Below, piece by piece: positions 36,728 through 44,961 of a stretch of 64,000 nt of DNA. The position numbers and the translations under genes were made by a program. The notes beneath the pieces were generated by a model. The model was not told the DNA's origin. It saw only the letters and a program-made list of their open reading frames with translations, and searched no databases. The DNA comes from Pycnococcus provasolii. Taxonomy: Eukaryota; Chlorophyta; Pseudoscourfieldiophyceae; Pseudoscourfieldiales. Location of the stretch: NCBI GenBank assembly GCA_049487715.1, contig CP150549.1, positions 744,001 to 808,000 of the forward strand. Direction: 5' to 3'. The stretch's first letter is position 1; the number at the start of each line of letters is the position of its first letter.

Positions 36728-38971
36728 TTAGGTGTTTCCGGTCTTAAGCAGCTTGAAGAGGCTCTGTATGTTGTTCGCCTTGATTGCCGCTCGGCACGCG
36801 CTCACGATGCGCGTTCTTGCCGTGCCAACGCGCAGCTTAGCGCAACGTTGAATCATCGCATTCACTTCACGAAGCAGCGTGAGCAGGTCCGAGTGGTTGT
36901 TCGCGCGCTTCGTGTGCTCCGCGATCAGCTCGCGATTCAGGGAGAACAGGTTTCCATATGCTCGTCGCATACCGCTGATGTCCCTCAGCAGGCGCGCGTC
37001 CTCAGCCTTGATGACGAGCGCCTTCAGAACACCAGCGCTGTCCGCCGTCTCCGCGGTCAGCTTCAAGCGCACCGCGTTGTGCTCGTCAACCTTGAGCAGC
37101 ACATCGCGGAAGTTCTCGAGATCACGCGGGAAGTCTGCTACACTCTCCAGCTCTTGCAAGCCTACCGCGGCGGCGAGGTCCTGCACCATGTCGCCCACCA
37201 CGTCCATCTCGTTGCTTCGAAATGCCACCATAATCGAACCGCTCGGTGTCATGCTCGCGGATATGATAAGTGCCTCGTTGTTGCGCACATTGATGAACTT
37301 CGCCTCCAAGCTGTCCCCCGCACTCTCTGCGTACTTCGTTCCGAAGCTAGCGTCAATCCAATACGCAAGGCGAGACAGTCGTTCGTTCGCCTCAAATGTC
37401 AGCGAGCCGGCTGGCGCATCTCCGATGTGCAGCGTGCCCGACGCATCGTGCGCGTACATGATGAACTTTGGTAGCTTGTAGTCGAGCTCAAAGACGTGCA
37501 CGACGTCGCTGTTCCGCACGCCGACAAGAACTTTCAGCAACAAGTCGGCTGAAGATTCTTTACCAGGTCGGAATGGCACGCGGCACGTAGACGTCGGATT
37601 GGGAGGGTGCACGAAGAAGCTCTCGCCTTCGAATACCTGCTCTCCGAACACAACCACCGCGCGAATCACGGTGTCGTTGTTCGTTGACAGCACCAGAAAG
37701 GCGCACTGGTGATCGAGATCCTGCTCGGTGTACGAGCTGATCTTCGTGTCGGAGGGTATGACGCCCTCCAGCAGTTGGTTCTTCACCTTGTCAGACATGT
37801 TCGACGCACCGCCTCCCGTGATCGCAGATAGCACGCCTTCTTTCTTGGGTTCCGAGTTCATGCTCAGTGACGTCTCGTAGGCAACCTGCGCGCTCTTCAT
37901 GTTGCTCTCGTACGAGTTCAGCTCGTACATCAGCTCCTGCCTGCGCTGGTGCAAGGATGCCAGCTGCTCCTCGTCCGCACCCTCCGTCTCCAGCAGCTTG
38001 CCAGCCATCTCCGGCTCTGCTGCCAAGTAGCCGCGCACCTCGCCGCTCGTCGAGCAACACACGATCTCCTCGCGACCGTCGTTGCGATAGTCAGCCCGAA
38101 TGAGGGCGGACATGCTGTCCGGGAAGATGTCGCGGAACACAACCTCGCCCATGCGTGCGTTGCGCGCCTCCACCTTGCCGTTCGACCAGCCGGAGATGAC
38201 CTCTTCCTGGCCGTCGCCGTCGATGTCGTACGATGCAAGGCAGATGGGCTTATTCTTGCTCTTCACACGCCACAAGCGGTGCGTGTTGTGGTAAACGCCG
38301 ATGGTTCCGTTTTCGAGCGCGTACGAAAAGCTCACCTGTGGTTGGCCCATTTCGCTCAGGTTTGCAAGCGCTGTCGCGCGGTCCGCCTCGACAATCTCCC
38401 CGATCACCTCGTCTCCCTGAAAAAAGCGTATGTCGAAGTCGTCAGACGCGACGACGAGCTCGTTTTCGCCGTCGAGGTCGACGTCGCACAGGACCATAGC
38501 GGCGACGTTGTCGCCCGTCACGGACCAGTAGTGCTCTACGCCATCAGCGTCGAAGCCTTGCAACGAGCAGTTGCCGCCCACAAGAGCGAGCTTCGCGCCG
38601 CCTGCCGTCCGTGCAAGCTCGCCGCACGCGACGGCGCTGACGCCGTCTGGAACATCCTTGTAGAAATAGTCCGAGTTATTTTCCACGTCGTAGGCAAGAA
38701 GGTTCGTCGCCGTTCCCACGAGCAGCAGGTCTCTCCCAGCGAGCTCCGGGTCGAGGTCGCACGTTGCGAGCGCTGTGACCTTGCGGTTGAAGTTCAAATA
38801 CTTCACCTTCTTGCCGTCCGTGCCCGCCACCTCGTGAGGGCTGTGCACGAAGATCTTCCCTCCGTTCGTCGCGCAAGTCAAGCAGGGCAACTTTCCGTTG
38901 TACCTGCCCACAGCCGCCTGGCCAGGAATAATCGGGTCCGTGAGGATGAGCTGAAACGACGGCGTCAACAT
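36728..38971 (-). CDS. BBS2: BBSome subunit BBS2
   Basis: BBS2 is a core subunit of the BBSome, the coat-like complex that moves membrane proteins in cilia along with intraflagellar transport. The N-terminus (MLTPSFQLILTDPI, then GRYNGKLPCLTCATNGGKIF) aligns with animal BBS2, followed by beta-propeller repeats with FG-GAP-like acidic turns (DLDGENELVVASDDFDIRFF, DIDGDGQEEVISGWSNGKVEARN). A coiled-coil (about 335-375), a GAE-type domain and an alpha-helical end follow. The length of 747 aa is close to the usual 715-720. No intron is seen. Its stop is 68 nt from the convergent UNC45 stop. Confidence 0.95.
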   Translation of the reverse strand: MLTPSFQLILTDPIIPGQAAVGRYNGKLPCLTCATNGGKIFVHSPHEVAGTDGKKVKYLNFNRKVTALATCDLDPELAGRDLLLVGTATNLLAYDVENNSDYFYKDVPDGVSAVACGELARTAGGAKLALVGGNCSLQGFDADGVEHYWSVTGDNVAAMVLCDVDLDGENELVVASDDFDIRFFQGDEVIGEIVEADRATALANLSEMGQPQVSFSYALENGTIGVYHNTHRLWRVKSKNKPICLASYDIDGDGQEEVISGWSNGKVEARNARMGEVVFRDIFPDSMSALIRADYRNDGREEIVCCSTSGEVRGYLAAEPEMAGKLLETEGADEEQLASLHQRRQELMYELNSYESNMKSAQVAYETSLSMNSEPKKEGVLSAITGGGASNMSDKVKNQLLEGVIPSDTKISSYTEQDLDHQCAFLVLSTNNDTVIRAVVVFGEQVFEGESFFVHPPNPTSTCRVPFRPGKESSADLLLKVLVGVRNSDVVHVFELDYKLPKFIMYAHDASGTLHIGDAPAGSLTFEANERLSRLAYWIDASFGTKYAESAGDSLEAKFINVRNNEALIISASMTPSGSIMVAFRSNEMDVVGDMVQDLAAAVGLQELESVADFPRDLENFRDVLLKVDEHNAVRLKLTAETADSAGVLKALVIKAEDARLLRDISGMRRAYGNLFSLNRELIAEHTKRANNHSDLLTLLREVNAMIQRCAKLRVGTARTRIVSACRAAIKANNIQSLFKLLKTGNT

Positions 38972-39820
38972 GACGGCTCAACAACAAGATACTCAACAAG
39001 ATGCAAGACGTCGGAGAGGAGGCGCCAAATCAAAACGAGCAACCTTACAGGTTAAATTTTACCAAATGAATACAACCTTGCAAGCTTCCGCGGGTGAAGT
39101 GAAATGAGGGCGAGTTCAAGGTGTGCAGAAAGAAGGCGGATGGCGAAGAAACACGCGGAAGTCATTTGGCCAGCTTTCTTGCAGGTCAGGTCTCCCGCCC
39201 TCTTCTTCTTCTTTGAACACACTGCACTTTACACTGTACGTGTAGGGTGGTAAGCAGAACCCGCAGCATCGAAGAAACAGCTCAAGTGCTTTGGCTAAAG
39301 GTATGGCACTTCGAACCAGGTCTTCGAACCTTTAGTTGGGAAGGCGTCCCTGCCTTGTATGCTCACCTATGGAAAGGTAAGTTTACTGTACCATCAGTTT
39401 GCACGTTTCCATCAAAAAGTTACGCTAAGCGCGGTGGTACAGTATAACCTTACAGTAGATCCAAAGATCATAGACTAGTTAGGCAAGCAGGGCTGGAAAA
39501 CCCGCGGCCTGCCTCTGGACCACTCTGGATTTGGGAGCTGTGTGAAGGAGCTGTGCACCTGTGCGGCCAACGTGATCGTCGACGGTGCAACGATGGTCCC
39601 CCACGGGCGAAAACGAACAAGAGAGAGGATTAGGGTGGTAGGGCTATCGTAGGGTTAGGGTGTTAGGGTTAGGGTTAGGGTTAGTTAGGGCTAAGGATGA
39701 CAGCTGACGTGTTTTCCTTCTCTCCTCTTTGCTTCTGTGTTTTGGCACCATCGTCCCCAACTCACTTTTTTTTATTTGTTTTCAGCCACACGTTAGTTTT
39801 AACTTGGTTGGTGCTCGCAG
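38972..39820. promoter_or_regulatory. Divergent promoter region of BBS2 and HPPD
   Basis: This is an 849-nt region with no supported gene. It contains TACAGTA/TACTGTA words near 39385-39455, a TAGACTAG word near 39470, and a telomere-type array at 39630-39692 in which TTAGGG units on the plus strand are mixed with TAGGGC and TAGGGTG variants. The array lies about 130 nt upstream of the HPPD start. Confidence 0.6.
39630..39692. repeat. Degenerate TTAGGG array upstream of HPPD
   Basis: At least three perfect consecutive TTAGGG units (about 39663-39683) are flanked by variant units (TAGGGTGG, TAGGGCTA, GTTAGTTAGGG). The variant spacing looks like a decaying or slipping array. Confidence 0.85.
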
Positions 39821-41215
39821 ATGGTGCTCACAGCTCTAGTCGGCGCCGCGAACTTCAAGCGCGCGAACCCGCGATCCGACACCTTCACGTCAAACAGAGG
39901 CTTCCACCACGTCGAGTTCTGGTGCGCAGATGCCACCGCCGTCGCGTACCGCTTCTGCGCCGGACTCGGAATGACACAGCGCGAGATCTCAGACACGTCC
40001 ACCGATAACAGAACGTACGCCAGTCGCGCGTGTGTCGCCGGTAACCTCAAAATGGTTTTCTCTGCGCCGTACGGATCGGGAGGATGGACGACGGCTGGCA
40101 AGGTGGCGAAGCGTGCGAAGCGAGAAGGAGGCGAGAAGGAGGCTGTGCCATACCACGAGGTTGCGGGAGACGCCACGAACATGCACGAGTTCGTGCGCAG
40201 GCACGGGACTGCGGTGCGTGCGGTGTGCATAGAGGTGGAGGATGCGCAGGCAGCCTTCGACGCGTTTGTCAAAGGAGTCGACGATAAGGCTGTGGTCGAG
40301 AAGAGCAAAGAAGGTGCCGTGGTGACGCCGCTCGATGGGACGCGCGCTGTCGTGCTGCCTCCAACGCGCGTTAGCGACGAACGCGGCGAGGCGACGGTCG
40401 CGGAAGTTAAGCTGTACGGCGATGTCGTGCTGCGCTTCCTCAGTAGCCCCGGCGGATGTGGGGCGTGGACGTGTGTTCCGGGCTACCGCGTCACGCCTCT
40501 CCCGGTTTCACCTCGGAAGCCTGTCGTCGTGCGAGCGGACCACATCGTGGGTAACGTATTCGATCTACTCGCGCAGGCAAACTATCTGATGAAGGGCACC
40601 GGTTTCCACGAATTTGCAGAGTTCACCGCGGAGGATGTGGGCACCGTGGACAGCGGGTTGAACAGCCTGGTGCTGGCAAACAACGAGGAGAACGTCCTTC
40701 TTCCCATCAACGAGCCAACGTATGGCACGAAGCGCAAGAGCCAGATACTAACGTACCTCGAGCAGAACGAAGGGTGTGGTGTCCAGCATATCGCGCTCAG
40801 CACGCCTGATATTGTATCTGCGGTAACCGCGATGCGCGAGAGCGGCAGCTTCGAGTTCCTCGAGCCACCGGATGCGAAGCACTACTACGGCGTGGACGTG
40901 CCTTCGCGGCTGAAGAAGTACGCGAACAGCGACCCTTCGCTACAGCTGAGCGAAAAGCTCATTGCTGACTGCGAGCGGCTCGATATTTTGATCGACCGCG
41001 ACGATCGCGGCATTCTTCTTCAGATTTTCACACGTCCCGTCTCCGATCGCTCGACGCTCTTTTTGGAGGTGATCCAGCGCATCGGCTGCATGCACTTCGA
41101 TGCGAGCGTCAAGGCGGAGGTGCAGACACCTGGTTGCGGTGGATTTGGAAAAGGAAATTTCAAGGCTCTATTCGCTTCGGTGGAAAAGCACGAAAGTGCG
41201 ATGCGCGTTGCCTGA
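39821..41215 (+). CDS. HPD: 4-hydroxyphenylpyruvate dioxygenase
   Basis: HPPD converts 4-hydroxyphenylpyruvate to homogentisate, the precursor of plastoquinone and tocopherols and an intermediate of tyrosine breakdown. The 464-aa protein has the two vicinal-oxygen-chelate halves. The N-terminal half begins with GFHHVEFWCADA. The C-terminal half has the three iron ligands in their usual contexts: His in ADHIVGNV, His in GCGVQHIALST and Glu in FLEVIQRIG. The C-terminal GFGKGNFKALFASVE is the conserved gate helix. The N-terminus lacks a transit peptide (MVLTALVGAANFK), which suggests a cytosolic enzyme. ATG 39821 is the first of the frame. Confidence 0.97.
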   Translation: MVLTALVGAANFKRANPRSDTFTSNRGFHHVEFWCADATAVAYRFCAGLGMTQREISDTSTDNRTYASRACVAGNLKMVFSAPYGSGGWTTAGKVAKRAKREGGEKEAVPYHEVAGDATNMHEFVRRHGTAVRAVCIEVEDAQAAFDAFVKGVDDKAVVEKSKEGAVVTPLDGTRAVVLPPTRVSDERGEATVAEVKLYGDVVLRFLSSPGGCGAWTCVPGYRVTPLPVSPRKPVVVRADHIVGNVFDLLAQANYLMKGTGFHEFAEFTAEDVGTVDSGLNSLVLANNEENVLLPINEPTYGTKRKSQILTYLEQNEGCGVQHIALSTPDIVSAVTAMRESGSFEFLEPPDAKHYYGVDVPSRLKKYANSDPSLQLSEKLIADCERLDILIDRDDRGILLQIFTRPVSDRSTLFLEVIQRIGCMHFDASVKAEVQTPGCGGFGKGNFKALFASVEKHESAMRVA

Positions 41216-41373
41216 TAAGCCATGAGAAAAAACCAGAAGCGTTCGAGCGACTTTTGGTTGTGACTTTTAGCGTTTTAGTTCTTTTTGTAGACTTTAGAGG
41301 CTTCACAGCGTGCTTTTTTGTAGAAAATATCTAGACTTCTTACACATGTGTATGTATTTTATGTACGGTGTTG

Positions 41374-42009
41374 TTAGCGCGTTTTTGCCTTTTCAGCCGC
41401 ATTCATGATAGAGTCAGCCATCGACGTCTGAGCGGCTCGTGGGGGCGCAAAGCCGAGAGCCTTCTGTATGTTCGTTTTGAAGGACATGGAGCAGAGCATG
41501 TAAAGGAATGCCATCGAGCAGTCTCGCATGTCCTCACCAACAAGTCCGCGGTGCGAGATGCCCTGTACGAACCCGGGTGGGTCGAAAGGCAGTCTCGCAA
41601 CAGGCATGCCATCGTAGCTTGCGGAAAGGACGCCGTACATGAGGCTGAGAGTCACCGTCATCACGACCGTGCTCTTCAGCTTGACGAGGCTCAGGTCGCG
41701 GCTCGTCTCCTGCATCGTGCGCTCGAATCTGTCCGCCTTCTTCGTCTTCGACGAGCTCGCCTGCTTTCCCTTGGACGACGTCGGACTTGCTGCCGCCGCC
41801 GCCGCCTTTGCACTCTCGAGCCTCTTGGACGTTCGCTTCAGGCTTTCGGCTAAGCTCTTGTACGTCGACGTTCGGTAGAGCACGAGCCAGTTGAGCGCCT
41901 CGCAGAAGAGCGCGGAGCCGACGGAGACGAGCACGATCGTCCACGCCTCGAGGTAAAGCGGACGCGTGAAGGAGTCCATGACGCCGGAGTCATCGCCGAG
42001 GTCGTCCAT
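41374..42009 (-). CDS. TMCO1: TMCO1-family ER calcium-load-activated channel
   Basis: TMCO1 belongs to the GET1/EMC3/TMCO1 insertase superfamily. In animals it is an ER membrane protein linked to calcium leak and to a ribosome-bound translocon. The 211-aa protein shows the family layout: an N-terminal membrane segment (about 18-43, AWTIVLVSVGSALFCEALNW), a basic coiled-coil (about 45-105) with a lysine/serine-rich insertion, then two further membrane segments (about 110-130 and 165-185). GMPVARLPFDPPGFVQGISHRGL is the TMCO1-specific loop. It is slightly longer than human TMCO1 (188 aa) because of the Ala/Ser/Lys insert. The upstream region carries a CCCTAA array. Confidence 0.92.
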   Translation of the reverse strand: MDDLGDDSGVMDSFTRPLYLEAWTIVLVSVGSALFCEALNWLVLYRTSTYKSLAESLKRTSKRLESAKAAAAAASPTSSKGKQASSSKTKKADRFERTMQETSRDLSLVKLKSTVVMTVTLSLMYGVLSASYDGMPVARLPFDPPGFVQGISHRGLVGEDMRDCSMAFLYMLCSMSFKTNIQKALGFAPPRAAQTSMADSIMNAAEKAKTR

Positions 42010-42321
42010 CTTGAGTGCGGAAGTGAAAAAAAAGGGTGGAGGGCGATGGCGACGGCGACACGGGACAACAAACTGGGAACCCTAACCCTAACCCTAACTA
42101 GACTATAATGGTTTGGGGGTTGGGAGTTTTACCGCCGTAGGCAAATGGGGTTTGGAGTTTGAGATACCCCTCTCTGTGACGTGGTTTGTATTGTTGTTTC
42201 ACTTGTTTGGAAGAAAGAATGTCGGTCTGTGGTTACAAAGAAAGCTCCAAAGGCTCTTGGATGGAAAAGAAGTTGGTAGGAATCATTGTGTGAGTGAGTC
42301 GTACTCCGCCTCTGCAAAGGC
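42010..42321. other. Intergenic region upstream of TMCO1
   Basis: Three CCCTAA units lie at 42080-42097, about 70 nt upstream of the TMCO1 start, next to an ACTAGACTA word. The right side is a GT-rich 3' tract following the ELIP stop. No gene is seen. Confidence 0.55.
42080..42097. repeat. Telomere-type (CCCTAA)3
   Basis: Three perfect units lie upstream of the minus-strand TMCO1 gene. Read on the coding strand of TMCO1 they are TTAGGG. Confidence 0.9.
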
Positions 42322-43092
42322 TTACTCCGCCTCGGCGACAGCAACAGGCGCCGCAGCCTCGACGGCAGGCGTCTCAGACACCTCCACCACGTCCTCCTTC
42401 AGAAGGTCGAGGTCCACAGCCACCGTCGGCTCGACGAACGCAGACTCCGACACCACCGGCGCCACAGACTCAGTCTCGATAGCAGACACCGCTGGCGCAG
42501 GCGCCTCCGCAGGAACCGCCGCGAACGTTGACGTGGAGCTCTCGTACGAGTCAAGAGACATAGGCACGTACGTCGCCGCCTTCGGCTCAACCTGCGGAGC
42601 GAACGGGATCAGCGCGGAGCCCGTCACGGACTCGATCACGAGCATAGACGCGAGTCCAATCATCGCGCCACGGCCGTTCCACATCTCAGCCTTCGCGTTG
42701 AACGCGCCGAAAGGCGCGATCGTGCGCGGGTCCGAGCTGAACTCAGCCGCAGCCTGCATGTCAGGCATGAACGAAGCCAGCGCGAAGACGAGGCTGTGCG
42801 CGGCGAAGATGCCGAAGTGCTCGCCAAACTGCACCGGGAGCGTCTCGCCCGTTCCGAGCTCGCAGCCCACACCAGCGATGAAGCCGAGCATAGCCAGCCG
42901 GCCGTTGATCGTCTCGGGCGCCCAGCCTCCGAACGCCATGACGTCTTTGAATCCCGGCTTCGGCGCGACTTCGGGCGTCGCGGTTTCGGTCTGCACGTCC
43001 GCGGACGCACGCACCAGGGAGGCACGGCGCGCGGTGCGGGGCGCGGAGGTGGTGCGTGCGCGGAGGGAGAAGGACTTGGAGGAAGCGAGCAT
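42322..43092 (-). CDS. ELIP: ELIP-type chlorophyll-binding protein, copy 1
   Basis: ELIPs are three-helix thylakoid proteins of the light-harvesting superfamily that protect against excess light. The 256-aa protein has an Arg/Ser/Thr-rich chloroplast transit peptide (about 1-30). Helix 1 carries the chlorophyll-binding motif APETINGRLAMLGF (about 58-71), helix 2 spans about 92-110, and helix 3 has AEMWNGRGAMIGL (about 135-147). After helix 3 comes an unusual acidic, Ala/Val/Glu/Pro-rich tail of about 90 residues. The true start is the ATG at 43092 (MLASSKSF); the frame upstream is promoter. It is a near-exact inverted copy of the gene at 43488. Differences seen are Phe versus Tyr at residue 117 and Lys versus Gln at 171. 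Confidence 0.92.
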   Translation of the reverse strand: MLASSKSFSLRARTTSAPRTARRASLVRASADVQTETATPEVAPKPGFKDVMAFGGWAPETINGRLAMLGFIAGVGCELGTGETLPVQFGEHFGIFAAHSLVFALASFMPDMQAAAEFSSDPRTIAPFGAFNAKAEMWNGRGAMIGLASMLVIESVTGSALIPFAPQVEPKAATYVPMSLDSYESSTSTFAAVPAEAPAPAVSAIETESVAPVVSESAFVEPTVAVDLDLLKEDVVEVSETPAVEAAAPVAVAEAE

Positions 43093-43487
43093 GTTGGTGT
43101 TGAAAGTGTGAAGTGTGAAGTGAAGAATGAAAGGGAGGAAGTAGCGACAAGGGACGGGCAGGGAGGCGTGTGGGCGCTCACGGAGGTGCCCCCCGCGGGT
43201 TGAGAGCTCTCCCCGGCCACAGGATCCCGGGCCCCCGCGAACGACTGGCGCATCGCGGGGATGGCGACTGTTCCGGGAGAAAAAATATCCACGATCGGCC
43301 AATCAAAATCGAACCCCCGGGGCGACGACTCCGCGACCAATCAAATGCTTGGCTCTCCTTTCCCTTGTCACTGTTACGTGCCGGACCCGCCTCAGCCTCC
43401 GTCCAGATCCTCCAACCTCCCCTCTCCCCTCCTTCCATCCCATCATTCTTCACTTCACACTTCACACTTCACACTTTCAACACCAAC
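43093..43487. promoter_or_regulatory. Shared bidirectional promoter of the ELIP pair
   Basis: This 395-nt spacer separates the two ELIP start codons. Both arms begin with the same 5' leader rich in CTTCACACTT repeats; the plus-side copy has one more repeat unit. Two CCAAT boxes in an identical CCAATCAAA context lie at 43299 and 43337, 38 nt apart, both on the plus strand. Unlike the other divergent promoters in the window, it carries no telomere-type repeat. Confidence 0.7.
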
Positions 43488-44258
43488 ATGCTCGCTTCCT
43501 CCAAGTCCTTCTCCCTCCGCGCACGCACCACCTCCGCGCCCCGCACCGCGCGCCGGGCCTCCCTGGTGCGTGCGTCCGCGGACGTGCAGACCGAAACCGC
43601 GACGCCCGAAGTCGCGCCGAAGCCGGGATTCAAAGACGTCATGGCGTTCGGAGGCTGGGCGCCCGAGACGATCAACGGCCGGCTGGCTATGCTCGGCTTC
43701 ATCGCCGGTGTGGGCTGCGAGCTCGGAACGGGCGAGACGCTCCCGGTGCAGTTTGGCGAGCACTTCGGCATCTTCGCCGCGCACAGCCTCGTCTTCGCGC
43801 TGGCTTCGTTCATGCCTGACATGCAGGCTGCGGCTGAGTACAGCTCGGACCCGCGCACGATCGCGCCTTTCGGCGCGTTCAACGCGAAGGCTGAGATGTG
43901 GAACGGCCGTGGCGCGATGATTGGACTCGCGTCTATGCTCGTGATCGAGTCCGTGACGGGCTCCGCGCTGATCCCGTTCGCGCCGCAGGTTGAGCCGCAG
44001 GCGGCGACGTACGTGCCTATGTCTCTTGACTCGTACGAGAGCTCCACGTCAACGTTCGCGGCGGTTCCTGCGGAGGCGCCTGCGCCAGCGGTGTCTGCTA
44101 TCGAGACTGAGTCTGTGGCGCCGGTGGTGTCGGAGTCTGCGTTCGTCGAGCCGACGGTGGCTGTGGACCTCGACCTTCTGAAGGAGGACGTGGTGGAGGT
44201 GTCTGAGACGCCTGCCGTCGAGGCTGCGGCGCCTGTTGCTGTCGCCGAGGCGGAGTAA
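43488..44258 (+). CDS. ELIP: ELIP-type chlorophyll-binding protein, copy 2
   Basis: This is the head-to-head twin of the gene at 42322-43092, with the same 256-aa length and domain order: transit peptide, three helices with two chlorophyll-binding motifs, acidic tail. It differs at two residues that I can see, Tyr at 117 and Gln at 171, plus a few silent changes. The match includes the 5' leader. Such identity in inverted copies is best explained by recent duplication or continuing gene conversion. The ATG at 43488 is chosen because it matches the twin and begins a transit peptide; the frame upstream is promoter sequence. Light-induced expression is expected from the family. Confidence 0.92.
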   Translation: MLASSKSFSLRARTTSAPRTARRASLVRASADVQTETATPEVAPKPGFKDVMAFGGWAPETINGRLAMLGFIAGVGCELGTGETLPVQFGEHFGIFAAHSLVFALASFMPDMQAAAEYSSDPRTIAPFGAFNAKAEMWNGRGAMIGLASMLVIESVTGSALIPFAPQVEPQAATYVPMSLDSYESSTSTFAAVPAEAPAPAVSAIETESVAPVVSESAFVEPTVAVDLDLLKEDVVEVSETPAVEAAAPVAVAEAE

Positions 44259-44436
44259 GTGCATTAAGTGCGAACAAACTCGCCACACATTCTTTCTTTC
44301 CGGGTTTTTTCTGTAAAATTTCACTAATTGATTTTTCATCACATAAGTTAGGGACGTTGTGGTACTACTGTACAGACCAGACACGAGCACACTACCATCC
44401 AAACAGAGCCCTAACTGCCGCCGGAACGTCGACCCG

Positions 44437-44649
44437 ATGACGGGAGAGTTGGACCCGCCGGCGAATCTGCTCATGCCGCGGGTCCGCGTGGAGGGCCTCA
44501 CAAGTGAAACTGGGCAGGCGCTCAACGGCAAGCTCGGCTACCGCGGGCGCCACCACGCCGCCGCCGGCCGCTACGAGGTCTTCGTCGACGGAAGGGCGGA
44601 AGGCGTGAAGATCAAGCCGGCGAACCTTGTGGACATCGCAGAGAGCTGA
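44437..44649 (+). CDS. Small SH3/KOW-like protein
   Basis: This 70-aa frame starts at ATG 44437. Most of it follows a beta-rich pattern: MPRVRVEGLTSETGQALNGKLG, then a GRYEVFVDG strand and VKIKPANLVDI. It resembles the short SH3/KOW-like modules in eukaryotic proteins where a leading RV-GL, a central NGK-G and a final KPANL recur. No catalytic residues are visible. It could be a free-standing small protein or the last exon of something larger, although no upstream exon is apparent in the 180 nt after the ELIP stop. The family resemblance is from memory and unverified. Confidence 0.5.
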   Translation: MTGELDPPANLLMPRVRVEGLTSETGQALNGKLGYRGRHHAAAGRYEVFVDGRAEGVKIKPANLVDIAES

Positions 44650-44961
44650 GCGGGCATACATGGTGGCCGTGGATGCAAGGAGAGCAGGCTCGAAGAGAGC
44701 ACACGCTTGTTGTTGTAATTTTTTTAATGTTGTAAATTGTTGTGAAGTCCCATTATGCACGTGTTTCACGCGCGCACGCACGCACTTTTCTGTTACAAAC
44801 ACGAGGCAAAACCAAACCCCGAGTCCCACCTAGGCGACCCTTTTTCGGTGGTAGTATTTGGTGTTTGTCCCGCGCGCAAACCGAAGCCGGTAAAAAGAGA
44901 GGGTTGGTCGATTTGACCTCGAGGCCCCTTCATTGCCCGTGGCGGAAAGAAAGAAAAAGAA
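44650..44961. other. Intergenic region before the SANT/Tudor-like gene
   Basis: A T/G-rich stretch (about 44705-44745) is probably the 3' UTR of the small gene, followed by a GC-rich leader. I see no gene or clear motif. Confidence 0.4.

Noticed and set aside
43093-43302. Longer ELIP forms starting upstream on either strand
   Set aside because: The extensions are translations of the shared promoter; the twin genes agree on MLASSKSF as the start, which begins a proper transit peptide.
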